A stretch of 64,000 nucleotides of DNA from Kistimonas asteriae (GCF_018263925.1 NZ_JAEVHF010000004.1:124001-188000), one strand, 5' to 3'. Positions 9,063 through 18,192 are shown, counted from the stretch's first letter. Made by a program: numbers and translations. Notes: generated by a model not told the origin, from the letters alone.

Positions 9063-10454
9063 ATGGTATCGAAGCGCTTTTTATCCCTTCTGAGCGGAAC
9101 GTTGCTGACATGCGCAATGACCGTTCAGGCAGAGCAGCCCATGGACTTGCTCGAAATCTATGACCTGGCATTGAAAAATGACGCTCAGCTGGCGGCGGCC
9201 CGTGCGTCCTGGAAAGCCAGCAAGGAAGTCGTGCCTCAGGGTCGCGCCGCATTGCTGCCGAATATTTCTATGTCAGCCAATACTGCGGATAACCGGTCTT
9301 CCCAGCTGGTATCCGAGCCGCTGGGAACCGGCGACCGAACCAGTAACTGGAATTCCCATGGTTGGTCTGCCACCCTGCGTCAGCCGCTGTTTAACCTGGA
9401 ATCCTGGTTTAACTTTGAGCGTGCTGAAGCATTGAGCGAACAGGCACGGATCCAGTTCAGTGTTGAGCAGCAGAACCTGATCATGCGGGTATCTGAAGCC
9501 TACTTCAATGTGCTGCGTGCCCAGGACAATCTGGCGACAGCCAAGGCGGAAGAGAAAGCCGTGAAGCGACAGCTGGACCAGACCCGCCAGCGTTTTGAAG
9601 TGGGCCTGATCGCCGAGACCGACGTGTATGAGGCCAAGGCGGCGTATGACGCGGCACGCGTTACCCGCATCCAGGGAACCAATGATGTGGAAGTGTCACT
9701 GGAAAACCTGCGCACCATCACCAATGTCGGCGTGCCGGCGATTGCCCAGATGGACAAGCGGATGCCGGTCAATACCCCGGTGCCAGCCATTGCGGAAGAG
9801 TGGGTGAAAACCGCCATTTCGCAAAACCTGACGCTGGATGCGGCGCGTAAGGGCGTGAATGCAGCAGAAGAGCAGTTGCGTGTCAGCAAGTCTGGCCATG
9901 CACCGACGCTGAATGCTGTTGCTACTTACAGTCATATCAATGATCCATCTGCAGCGTTTTCAAATCCGGCGTTGAACGGCAAGAGCAACAACACCGTTTA
10001 TGGCCTGGAATTGAGTATGCCGATCTTCTCCGGCGGTGCCACCAGCTCCAAGGTGCGTGAATCCGGTTACCGGTTGGAAGAGTCCCAGCAGAGCGTTGAC
10101 CTGACCCTGCGCCAGACGACGACGAATGCGCGCAACCTGTTCCGTACGGTGAATACCGATGTGGATCGTATTGAAGCCCGCTGCCAGGGAATCGTCTCAG
10201 CCCGAAGCGCGTTGAAGGCAACAGAAAGCGGTTATGAGGTCGGTACCCGAAACATCGTCGATGTGCTGAATGCCCAGCAGGTGCTGTATTCGGCCCAGCG
10301 TGATTATTTCAATGCGCGGTATGACTTCATCATCAACACCCTGAAGCTGAAGCAGACGGCCGGCACCCTGAGCCCGGAAGACCTGCAGGCGTTGAATGAG
10401 TGGATGACCGGTAATCCAGAAGAGGGAATGACTGTTCCGGTTTGTACCGGATAA
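9063..10454 (+). CDS. tolC: TolC family outer-membrane efflux/secretion protein
   Basis: This 463-residue protein is an outer-membrane channel that serves tripartite efflux pumps and type I secretion systems. A signal peptide is visible (MVSKRFLSLLSGTLLTCAMTVQAEQ, cleavage near residue 23). It is followed by the typical first helix MDLLEIYDLALKNDAQL and by two repeats of beta-strand plus long coiled helices. Repeat landmarks are QPLFNLESWF / MPIFSGGATSS and VSEAYFNVLRAQDNL / TTTNARNLFRTVNTDV; GYEVGTRNIVDVLNAQQ is the classic TolC second-repeat motif. AAGGA lies 8 bases before the ATG. It stands alone, closed by a strong terminator, with no pump genes adjacent, as is usual for the shared TolC. 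In Pseudomonas and related genomes tolC-like genes neighbour thiC and waaA, as here. Confidence 0.93.
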   Translation: MVSKRFLSLLSGTLLTCAMTVQAEQPMDLLEIYDLALKNDAQLAAARASWKASKEVVPQGRAALLPNISMSANTADNRSSQLVSEPLGTGDRTSNWNSHGWSATLRQPLFNLESWFNFERAEALSEQARIQFSVEQQNLIMRVSEAYFNVLRAQDNLATAKAEEKAVKRQLDQTRQRFEVGLIAETDVYEAKAAYDAARVTRIQGTNDVEVSLENLRTITNVGVPAIAQMDKRMPVNTPVPAIAEEWVKTAISQNLTLDAARKGVNAAEEQLRVSKSGHAPTLNAVATYSHINDPSAAFSNPALNGKSNNTVYGLELSMPIFSGGATSSKVRESGYRLEESQQSVDLTLRQTTTNARNLFRTVNTDVDRIEARCQGIVSARSALKATESGYEVGTRNIVDVLNAQQVLYSAQRDYFNARYDFIINTLKLKQTAGTLSPEDLQALNEWMTGNPEEGMTVPVCTG

Positions 10455-10478
10455 GTTTTTGAGAGAAATTGACTGTCT

Positions 10479-10518
10479 TAAATAACAAAACCTGCCATTC
10501 GGCAGGTTTTGTTATTTA
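10479..10518. terminator. strong bidirectional terminator between tolC and the ankyrin gene
   Basis: An 18-bp perfect stem (10479-10496 with 10501-10518), loop ATTC, core CCTGCC/GGCAGG flanked by A- and T-rich arms. It works as a rho-independent terminator on both strands for the convergent genes. Confidence 0.9.
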
Positions 10519-10550
10519 TATATTGTTATAAATTTCATTGATATTGATGT

Positions 10551-13500
10551 TTATTGATCACTGCCATCTTCATACTTTTCTTCTACAACATCGAGAGTAT
10601 TTTTATCACTAGTATCCGTTTGTTTTTGTGCTTCGAGTTTTTTAATAAGTTTTTCATATTCAATATCGCTGGTAAGCCCTAGCTCTGTGAAAGATTGCTC
10701 GCTCCCATTGCTGGAGCCCCAATCTTCTGGAATATCGCCAAATGTAGGCGAAATGCCTTCAGGTGTTGCCGGTTGGATCGGGCGGAACACGTCTTCTGGA
10801 AATGGTGCCTCTTCTACTAATGGTCGTGATAGTTCTAAGTCAGAAGACACTTCATGTTCAGCTTTGGATGTATCAGTGATGCTGTCATGATGACTTGCTG
10901 CGGGTGATTGTGCCTCAACTTGCTCAGCTGCTCTTATCGCCGTCCCGCTTTCGCCAGAGGTTGAACTTCTTGCCGCTTGATCTAAATAACGTTGGCAGGA
11001 GCTTGAATGTGAATATTCTGATAATGTAGTTTGGGAGTAATCGCTAGCATGCCACATTTGTGATGGGCGAAACCCGAGCATGGACTTACTTTCAGCGCCA
11101 TAAGAGTCAACGTCAGATTTACGGTCGATTGAATCCAGACTTTTTGTTCGCTGGTCACTGCGGATGAATTGTGGGCCAGATATTCGTTCAGATTCTGGAT
11201 CACTATGATGGAATGACAGATCAGTGGTTATTTTTTCATGGCTAATAATTGCAGGGGGGCGGTCCATCCATGTGTACGCTTTTTCTGTTGTTGTCACTTT
11301 AGCTTCAGTTGCACTTTCTGCTGTCAGTGGAGAAGACGTTGTTTTACGTTGTAAGGCCTTGAGTGTATTAAGGGTTTTATCCAACTTTGTTTGAGTGTCG
11401 TAATGTTCGCCTGTGAGATGTAACAGTTGTTGACGACTTTCCTCATTTAATGCCTCTTGTTGGCTGAAAAGCGCCTTCATTTCCGACTCTTGCTGTTTCT
11501 TTAATTGAATAAGCTCATCTCTTTTTTGGGCTAACTGCTGTTCGTTTTCTTCTGTAGCGGACTCCCTAAATACGAGTTGTGGCAGCAGGGGGAGCTCTCT
11601 CATTTGAGGTGGTTGTCGGATAACCTCAGTGTGAAGCATTTCTGCTGGGAGAGTGGGAGCGGTTAGTTCTATGCTTGTTCCGAAAGCTTGCATTTGTACC
11701 GGAATCAGCGCGGGCGCCAAGGCATATTCTTCTGATACGCTGGTTTTTGCTTCCTCAGAGACAGACAGGCTAGAAGTCTCCGAGGTTTCGCCAGCTATAT
11801 CAATTGGCGGCGTAGTCTTAACTTGAGCCTGCAGTTTCTCTTGCTCCTGCACCATTTGGGGCAATGGCTGACTCTTTAGGGCTACCTCTACTTTGGATTC
11901 TGACATATCTTTGGTTGTTGGCCGTCGTTGGTCTTTTGCTGCATCCAGGCGGACTTTTCGTTCAGGCTTCCTTAGGATTAGGGTTGCACCTGCTGGGATT
12001 TGACTCTTCAGTCTTTCTTGATCTTCATTAGAGGCTTGTTCGGCAGCCTGACTTTCAACAGTTATTGCTGTTTTTACTTGAGTATGATGCTGACCAATCA
12101 CTGTCTGTTGCTGTTTCTGATTTTGTAGGTGTATGTAAATAAGCTCGCAAATTGCTGGATGCTGTAGCCGGTATTCAGCATCATTGATGATGCGAAAGAT
12201 ACTCTCTCCATCATTGTTTTGCATTGTGAAAATGGTCAATAGCTGAATATGATCAATGTATTCTTTTATCAATATGGCTTGAATAATGTCGAGGTAACCA
12301 TGTTTGACAGCATGAAAAAGCGCTGTTTCACGATTGTCGTTGATCTTGTGGATATCCGTTTTGTCGAACTCCTGTTCCGAGATCATGAGCGTTGTCACTG
12401 TCAGTTTATTGGGTCTATTGCTTTTTCCCATGCATGCGCGTAGAAGAGCATGATTACCCTTGCTGTCAGTCTGATTAACGTCCGCCTGTTTTTTTCTTTT
12501 GCCAAGATCCTGGTTCGGTGGTTGGCGTAATAATGTAATGACATCAATAAGATTCATTTCGCTGGCTATCATAAGTGGTGTTATATCGTCAGCGGTTACT
12601 GCGAGGTCGGGATTTGCGCCAAGTACCATTAATTGCCGGATAAGCATAAATCTTGATTGATCATCCGTAGCTTCGGCATAGTTTTTAATAGCCCATGTGA
12701 GTAATGAGCTGCTTCTATCAGCTGCCATAATGTCAGGATCAATCTTAGTAGCAGACTGTATGAAATAAGCTATAAACTCATTGTCATTACCGTCAAGTGC
12801 GAGTTGAAGAGCCTCGTTGAAGTGTGTGCAGCGTGTAGCCAGTAGCATTGCCATTTTTCTAAAGTCAGCGGAACAGCCTTTTTGGCGATGTATTACCAAG
12901 CCACGTTCTAAGGACGCTAAAGGTGTTTCCTGTTTGCCTTTTTCCAAGGTTTTACAGACAGAGAAGGCAAGCAATGATTGGCCATTAGTGCTATCAATGT
13001 CAGGATCGGCACCATGTTCTAGTAGAAGCTCGACTATTTCATGGGAGCAATCAAAGACATATTGCCCTAAAGCCGTATGATCGGTTCGATCTTGAAGATT
13101 AATATCAAGCCCGTGTTTTAAGAACAACTCAAGCAGCATCTCTCTATCTGATGCGTTGTCAATTGTTAGTATCTGCTTTAATGGAGTTTTACTTTTGGTG
13201 GAGACAATGTTGGTTGTTGCCTTGGCCGCTAATAATAATTCGATGGTTTTCATTTTTTGGGCTTGAAATTCTTTTAGTGCCATCATTAGTGCCGTCTCTA
13301 AGTCATGACTGTATTGATCGACCATGGCTTCATGCTTTAGTAAAAATTCGACAATATCATGGCAGCCGAAATATGAGGCTACCATCAATGCTGTTGTCCC
13401 GTTTACACTGTCGAAGATATTAACATCTGGGTGAGCTTTTGAATCATTAAATAATAATTCTATTAATTGGGTTTCCCTATTCCATGTTGCTCTCAGTAAT

Positions 13501-14444
13501 GGTGATTTTGTTTTATCAATTTGGTGGAATTGGTTCGGGTCTGCTCCATGTCTGAGTAGGGTTTTAACATGCTCTTCTTTCTTTTCTTCAATGGCTAAAA
13601 GTAAAGGTGTATTGCCCGTGTTACTTGGTTTATTGGAGTTTGCACCATTTTCTAGCAGGAAGGCCAGCGTTTCATGGTCATTGTCGTGGATACAATGCAT
13701 CACAACGGTGAGTGAAGCGCCAGTCTCGGTATCAGGATTATTGACTCCGCTTGCTTCCATGAGTGCTAGTGCGAGGGTGGTAATATCTTGTGATCCACCT
13801 TTGAAATAAGGGCTGGTCAGAAGGTAGTAAAGGGGGTGGTAACCACGAGAATCCGGTGTATGGGAATCAGCCTGCAATTCTATTAGAGCGGTTATCATAT
13901 TGATTAATCGCGTTATTTCTTTTTGTGCGCTGTCCTTTTTCCAAACTTTCTGATCAGCTAATTCTTTACATGCAGTGCAAAGATGGGTTTCACCTGTTGC
14001 AGGGAATGTGTCGGTTCGAAAGTCAACACCCGTCGCTTGGTTTTGAAGAAGTTTTTTGAATGCTTGATGTGTTTTTGAGTAGTCTGTTGTGGTATTTTTC
14101 CAGAGAAGAAGGTAAGCATCTTTCTGGAATTTCTCAGGGTCTTTTCTTTTAGCATTCCCTGCTTTGCTTTGTTCATGGGTGAGTGATTTTGATAGGTCAG
14201 TATACCTGGATTTTACTTCTACTTGATAAAGACTTTCTCTACTTGATGAGATTGAGCGGGAACGCTGCTTCTTTAATGGGGATAACTTGTTTTCTTTAGA
14301 CTCTCTGTCGACGCTGACGTCTCTGCTTTGACTTCTACTCCGAAATAGTCTGCTCAATGACCGTAATCTAGAACGACCTCTTCGTGAGCTATCCTCCTCT
14401 GATGACTGAATCGACGGATTCTTGGATATGCTAGGCGTTTCCAT
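10551..14444 (-). CDS. large ankyrin-repeat protein with Arg/Ser-rich N-terminus
   Basis: A 1297-residue protein. Residues 19-70 are rich in Arg-Ser pairs (RRGRSRLRS, RSRSQSRD, RSRSISSSRES), resembling eukaryotic RS regions. A CTAC pair lies near residue 156. From about 180 to 760 ankyrin-like repeats recur: TALMVASYFGCHDIVEFLL, TPLLLAIEEKKEEHVKTLL, EIVELLLEHGADPD, TPLMIASEMNLIDVITLL and TALFHAVKHGYLDIIQAIL. A coiled coil follows near 960-1035 (KRDELIQLKKQQESEMKALF), then a Ser/Glu/Pro-rich acidic tail. There is no signal peptide or membrane segment. GGAG lies 7 bases before the ATG. Base composition is visibly lower in G+C than neighbours (19 of 60 bases on 12241-12300, against 31 of 60 on 9661-9720 in tolC). 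Ankyrin proteins bind partner proteins; in host-associated bacteria such large ones are often secreted effectors. That role is inference. The gene follows the cytolysin-like gene by 180 bases. Confidence 0.88.
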   Translation of the reverse strand: METPSISKNPSIQSSEEDSSRRGRSRLRSLSRLFRSRSQSRDVSVDRESKENKLSPLKKQRSRSISSSRESLYQVEVKSRYTDLSKSLTHEQSKAGNAKRKDPEKFQKDAYLLLWKNTTTDYSKTHQAFKKLLQNQATGVDFRTDTFPATGETHLCTACKELADQKVWKKDSAQKEITRLINMITALIELQADSHTPDSRGYHPLYYLLTSPYFKGGSQDITTLALALMEASGVNNPDTETGASLTVVMHCIHDNDHETLAFLLENGANSNKPSNTGNTPLLLAIEEKKEEHVKTLLRHGADPNQFHQIDKTKSPLLRATWNRETQLIELLFNDSKAHPDVNIFDSVNGTTALMVASYFGCHDIVEFLLKHEAMVDQYSHDLETALMMALKEFQAQKMKTIELLLAAKATTNIVSTKSKTPLKQILTIDNASDREMLLELFLKHGLDINLQDRTDHTALGQYVFDCSHEIVELLLEHGADPDIDSTNGQSLLAFSVCKTLEKGKQETPLASLERGLVIHRQKGCSADFRKMAMLLATRCTHFNEALQLALDGNDNEFIAYFIQSATKIDPDIMAADRSSSLLTWAIKNYAEATDDQSRFMLIRQLMVLGANPDLAVTADDITPLMIASEMNLIDVITLLRQPPNQDLGKRKKQADVNQTDSKGNHALLRACMGKSNRPNKLTVTTLMISEQEFDKTDIHKINDNRETALFHAVKHGYLDIIQAILIKEYIDHIQLLTIFTMQNNDGESIFRIINDAEYRLQHPAICELIYIHLQNQKQQQTVIGQHHTQVKTAITVESQAAEQASNEDQERLKSQIPAGATLILRKPERKVRLDAAKDQRRPTTKDMSESKVEVALKSQPLPQMVQEQEKLQAQVKTTPPIDIAGETSETSSLSVSEEAKTSVSEEYALAPALIPVQMQAFGTSIELTAPTLPAEMLHTEVIRQPPQMRELPLLPQLVFRESATEENEQQLAQKRDELIQLKKQQESEMKALFSQQEALNEESRQQLLHLTGEHYDTQTKLDKTLNTLKALQRKTTSSPLTAESATEAKVTTTEKAYTWMDRPPAIISHEKITTDLSFHHSDPESERISGPQFIRSDQRTKSLDSIDRKSDVDSYGAESKSMLGFRPSQMWHASDYSQTTLSEYSHSSSCQRYLDQAARSSTSGESGTAIRAAEQVEAQSPAASHHDSITDTSKAEHEVSSDLELSRPLVEEAPFPEDVFRPIQPATPEGISPTFGDIPEDWGSSNGSEQSFTELGLTSDIEYEKLIKKLEAQKQTDTSDKNTLDVVEEKYEDGSDQ

Positions 14445-14496
14445 AAGATTACTCCATGAGATTGTATCAATGTAAAGTCTCTCTTGTTTCTTGATG

Positions 14497-14515
14497 GGAG
14501 ATTTATAGTATCTCC
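14497..14515 (-). promoter_or_regulatory. small palindrome upstream of the ankyrin gene
   Basis: GGAGAT (14497-14502) and ATCTCC (14510-14515) flank a 7-base AT-rich spacer. Read on the minus strand the spacer contains TACTATAAA, which could serve as a -10 element, so a factor binding the arms would cover the promoter. No convincing -35 is visible. It lies 53-71 bases before the ankyrin start. Confidence 0.3.
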
Positions 14516-14624
14516 TGAAACGATTTCGTTTGGGAGTATGAGTGATTGGAGCGCGAATAAGTTCAAAGTGGTAATGACTATATGGTTATTCGTTTGAAAT
14601 GGGGAAATCGGTGCGTTGGAAATA

Positions 14625-16784
14625 TTACTCGCGAGTCATGATTTCATCTAATAACGAGGGGACGATAAAGGGAGTCCACTCAATGGGTGCATTCCTTAAT
14701 GTTGTTGTAAGGGTTAAATGGTTTTCTTTCAGCGTCAAATAGGCAGTGTCAGAATTCATTAACCGCTTATCTTGCCAAAACCATTTTTGTTGTTTTATAT
14801 CCGAACATGGGCGTACTGATAATGTATTGTTTGTTTCTGCGGTCAGGCAGCGGTTTTTTGCTACCAGTGAATGTAAGCGTTGCTTGCTGTCATGTTGCCA
14901 AAATTGGTTCAGTGTAGAGCGGCATTTATAGATATCTACAGCAGCTCCCTCGGCAATGTTTTTTTCAATAACACTTAGGCAAAGCCCGCGAGAACTGTCT
15001 TTGTTGGTGATCTCAAGTGTTATCGTCGGGAGTATGCTGAACGCAGAAGCATCCCAGTTGACCCTGAACCATTGATCAATGCTATATGTTTCACCTTTCT
15101 GGTCCCAGAGTGAATAATCCTGAAACAGGAATTGGTAACGAATATGACCCGCCAGTGCGACAGGGTGAATAGCACTTGCAAGCTTGAAGCTCGAGGAGCC
15201 GCTTTTATTTGCCGGCACTTTAAAGGTTGCAGAAAAGCCGGGCGTAAAATGGCTGTATGCGTTTGCAGAAAAAGCGGCATCGGAAAAAAACCAATCCGTG
15301 CAGCTGAGATAGCATTTTTCGTGCTGTCTCCAATCACCACTGTATTTTGAAAATTCTCGATTCCAAACCCAGATGGCGGAGTCGGTTCTGGATGATCTCG
15401 ACAGGTTGTGTATAACATACTCGTAGTTAAGATAAATAACCGATCGTGAACTGTAATAGGAGCCTGCGGGTATTGTAGCGAAGGTTCTTTTGTTATTCAC
15501 CGGCCTTTGCTTTTTGTCTTGAGGCCAAAGGTTTCTGTCCCCATGAAGCATTGATAAATCGTATACCGGAATTTGAGGTTCAGCATCTGGTTGTATGTGC
15601 TCACCTTCTTCGATAATCGGCATAAGTGGTAACGGCTGATCTGGTGGGCGAAACTCAACCTCCTGGTTTGCGTCATCAGGTAGATCTGGATTTGGCGCTT
15701 CAAGCATGGGGGTAAAACCCATGCGTACGGGTAAGCCGACTTTAATGGTGTCTTTTGCTTTGACCTTTGAATGCTTGGGTGAACTGCCGGGGATGCTATG
15801 TGTTAGGCGGACATCTTCATCTAAAGCATGAATATCAATACGGTAGTAATCTGCAATAGGGCCAAACCAGGTGGTTCGGTTTGTCCAACTTTGAAACCAT
15901 GTATGCCGATGAGTCGGTCTATCAACCAGATGCCAGCCTGCCCCACCGCTGGATTCCGGATTCACTGTAAAACGGACATATTTTGCGTCTTCCGCTCCCT
16001 GTAAGGATGACGTGGAACGGATAAAATCAATCTGATAATTTAGAGAGAAGCTGGCGCGGTGATCGCAAGCGTCAATCAGTCCTCCTGTCCAGTAGGTTGG
16101 TTCTGAATGAGTGCCTTCGAGTTGATTGCCGACCAGGCATGGCAGGTTAATTTCCCGTAACTCAATCTGTACCGTTGTTTCGGGGCGCCATTCCGATGGA
16201 CTAAAGCGTTGTTGACTGGTTTTGTATTGCTGTTGTCTGGACCAGCGATCATGTAACGCCAATGTTTCATTGACCAGCTTTCCTGCTGTGTCGCTGTTGG
16301 GTGGCTCCCTGCCTGCTGATACGATTTGCTTGAATTGAGCGGGCGCAAAAGCTGGCTTGTATATCATGATGACGTGCCCGTACAAACCGATTCCGCCTAA
16401 TGAGGCACTTATGGCTTGTACTGTTTGTGGTTCACTCTCCGTACCATCAATGAGCAAGATGTCTCCTGCCCACATTCGGTCTTCGATGTCGGAGAGCTGA
16501 TCCTCCGATACTGGCATCGCGGCATTAAGGTACAACAGAGGTAAAGACGCGCGAGCATGGGCTGCGCTGCTTTTAAGTGATTCAAGTGTGTTTCCAAAAT
16601 CTGTCATTGGCCCATAGGCGGACAATGGCATTGCTTCGACCAAAAGAGGGGAAGTCACTGCCAGAGCAGTCAGCGCCAGACGAACCGGAAGATAGTTACG
16701 ATTTGATTGAGAAAGCATCAATGCACAGTTTTTTTCAGCAAGAGAATGCGTTGTTGCGATGGAACATAGTCGTAAATAAGCCAT
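14625..16784 (-). CDS. predicted secreted pore-forming toxin, Vibrio cholerae cytolysin-like, with beta-trefoil lectin domain
   Basis: A 719-residue protein. A signal peptide fits if translation starts at the second Met (16718, residue 23): LPVRLALTALAVTSPLLVEA. Neither ATG has a good ribosome site. Segments resemble V. cholerae cytolysin (HlyA/VCC) in order: a pro-domain-like AGDILLIDG...GLYGHVIMIY (about 105-140); CDHRASFSLNYQIDFIRS (about 236); AKYVRFTVNPESSGGAGWHL (about 262-282), which parallels VCC AKIVRISLDDDSTGAGIHL; FTPGFSATFKV (about 512); and YSIDQWFRVNWDASAF (about 570), which parallels VCC SFTVDWDHPVF. A ricin-type trefoil follows (QFWQHDSKQRLHS, QQKWFW; about 590-695). The C-terminal beta-prism of VCC is absent. 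A Pro/acid-rich stretch (about 359-408) occupies the region where the membrane stem is expected. Pore formation is inferred from homology only. A TATAAC -10-like element lies at 16820-16825. Confidence 0.75.
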   Translation of the reverse strand: MAYLRLCSIATTHSLAEKNCALMLSQSNRNYLPVRLALTALAVTSPLLVEAMPLSAYGPMTDFGNTLESLKSSAAHARASLPLLYLNAAMPVSEDQLSDIEDRMWAGDILLIDGTESEPQTVQAISASLGGIGLYGHVIMIYKPAFAPAQFKQIVSAGREPPNSDTAGKLVNETLALHDRWSRQQQYKTSQQRFSPSEWRPETTVQIELREINLPCLVGNQLEGTHSEPTYWTGGLIDACDHRASFSLNYQIDFIRSTSSLQGAEDAKYVRFTVNPESSGGAGWHLVDRPTHRHTWFQSWTNRTTWFGPIADYYRIDIHALDEDVRLTHSIPGSSPKHSKVKAKDTIKVGLPVRMGFTPMLEAPNPDLPDDANQEVEFRPPDQPLPLMPIIEEGEHIQPDAEPQIPVYDLSMLHGDRNLWPQDKKQRPVNNKRTFATIPAGSYYSSRSVIYLNYEYVIHNLSRSSRTDSAIWVWNREFSKYSGDWRQHEKCYLSCTDWFFSDAAFSANAYSHFTPGFSATFKVPANKSGSSSFKLASAIHPVALAGHIRYQFLFQDYSLWDQKGETYSIDQWFRVNWDASAFSILPTITLEITNKDSSRGLCLSVIEKNIAEGAAVDIYKCRSTLNQFWQHDSKQRLHSLVAKNRCLTAETNNTLSVRPCSDIKQQKWFWQDKRLMNSDTAYLTLKENHLTLTTTLRNAPIEWTPFIVPSLLDEIMTRE

Positions 16785-16875
16785 GTTGCATAAAAACTGT
16801 TGAGTAAGTGTTTTAATCGGTTATATGACGAGCGGAGGCTACCTTGGCAGGTAAATGTGACAGTTTGATGAAGCG

Positions 16876-16897
16876 GGCGATGAGAGAACTCATCGCC
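16876..16897 (-). terminator. hairpin after waaA
   Basis: GGCGATGAG (16876-16884) and CTCATCGCC (16889-16897) form a perfect 9-bp stem with tetraloop AGAA, 14 bases past the waaA stop. No U-tract follows on either strand, so termination is uncertain. Confidence 0.45.
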
Positions 16898-16911
16898 GAG
16901 GGAGGAGGGCG

Positions 16912-18192
16912 TTAGTGCATCAGGCTTGCTGCCAGTGTCAGCTGTTTTTCCAGGGCGCCACGGTTTTGTTCGACGACCCGCTTCCCTGCCTGTCCTGTGC
17001 TTTTTCTTAGAGGTTCATCGTCTAGCAGTGTGATCATAGTATCAGCCAGTTCTTCCGGGTTATTGACCACAGAAAGTGCATTGGCAGCTTTCAGGGTGGT
17101 GGCAACATCCGTGAAGTTGAACAGATGAGTGCCGCTGATAACAGGCAAGCCAACGGCCGCAGGCTCCAGCAGATTGTGGCCACCCACTGGTACCAGGCTA
17201 CCTCCGACAAAGCTGATATCAGAAGCGCTGAAAAGCAGCATCATTTCGCCCATGGTGTCACCCAGGATGACATCGGTTGATACGGTCACCGGTTCATTCG
17301 TGCTTCGACGAGCTACTGACAGATTCTGGCTGGTGATCAATGTGTGAACGTCGTTAAAACGTTCGGGATGGCGGGGCACCAGAAGCAGCAGGGTATCCTT
17401 GTGGTGTTCTCGAACCTTCCCGAATGCTGAAAGAATTTGCTCTTCTTCACCTTTATGGGTGCTGGCAGCGATAAGAATCTTTGTTGATGCCGGACGTTCG
17501 CTTAGCCAGTGTGTGCGAAGCACCTCGGCCTTGTCACTCAGGGTCTTTTCCACATTCAGGTCATATTTCAGTGTACCGGTCACCAGTGTCTGGCAACGGG
17601 GGTGCCCCAGCTGGATAAAGCGGTCAGCGTCATCTTTTGCCTGCGCGGCAATAAAGCTTAATTGCTGAAGCATGCCGCGGGTCAAAGGCCCAAGCCTGGC
17701 ATAACCTCGTGCAGAACGTTCTGACAGTCGAGCGTTCGTCAGGAGGGTGGGAATATGCCGCTTATGGCAGGCGGCAATGGTATTGGGCCAGAGTTCCGTC
17801 TCCATGATGATGACCAGCTCAGGAGTGACTCGGTCGAGAAATCGGTTGACTGCACCGGGCAGGTCATAGGGGACATAAACATGAAACACGCTGTCACCAT
17901 GGATGGCCTTGACCCGGTCTGAGCCGGTAGGTGTCATGGTGGTAACGACAATCCGGTGGTGTGGATAGCGCGCTTTCAGGGCATTCACCAGAGGGGTGGC
18001 GGCAATGGTTTCTCCGACGGATACCGAATGCACCCAGATACTTTTCATCGGCGGTTTCGGCGCCTTGAAAAAGCCAAACCGTTCATTCCAGCGCCGGGCA
18101 TAGGCTGGTGCTTTCCAGGTCCGGTAAAGCAGGCGAAGAATGATCAGTGGTAATAACAGATAATAAACCAGGGTATAAATCAGTCGAGGCAT
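16912..18192 (-). CDS. waaA: 3-deoxy-D-manno-octulosonic acid (Kdo) transferase
   Basis: This 426-residue GT30 glycosyltransferase adds Kdo residues from CMP-Kdo to lipid IVA at the cytoplasmic face of the inner membrane, an essential step in LPS biosynthesis. The N-terminal membrane anchor (LVYYLLLPLIILRLLYRTW, residues 8-26) is followed by family motifs: WVHSVSVGET (catalytic Glu region), TTMTPTGSDR, YVPYDLPGAV, ETELWPN, NARLSERS, GTLKYD, IAASTHKGEEE, PRHPERF and SFVGGSLVPVGGHNLLEPAA. Length matches the family. In Pseudomonas it lies close to the same FAD oxidoreductase and aldo-keto reductase genes found here on the opposite strand. Confidence 0.96.
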   Translation of the reverse strand: MPRLIYTLVYYLLLPLIILRLLYRTWKAPAYARRWNERFGFFKAPKPPMKSIWVHSVSVGETIAATPLVNALKARYPHHRIVVTTMTPTGSDRVKAIHGDSVFHVYVPYDLPGAVNRFLDRVTPELVIIMETELWPNTIAACHKRHIPTLLTNARLSERSARGYARLGPLTRGMLQQLSFIAAQAKDDADRFIQLGHPRCQTLVTGTLKYDLNVEKTLSDKAEVLRTHWLSERPASTKILIAASTHKGEEEQILSAFGKVREHHKDTLLLLVPRHPERFNDVHTLITSQNLSVARRSTNEPVTVSTDVILGDTMGEMMLLFSASDISFVGGSLVPVGGHNLLEPAAVGLPVISGTHLFNFTDVATTLKAANALSVVNNPEELADTMITLLDDEPLRKSTGQAGKRVVEQNRGALEKQLTLAASLMH

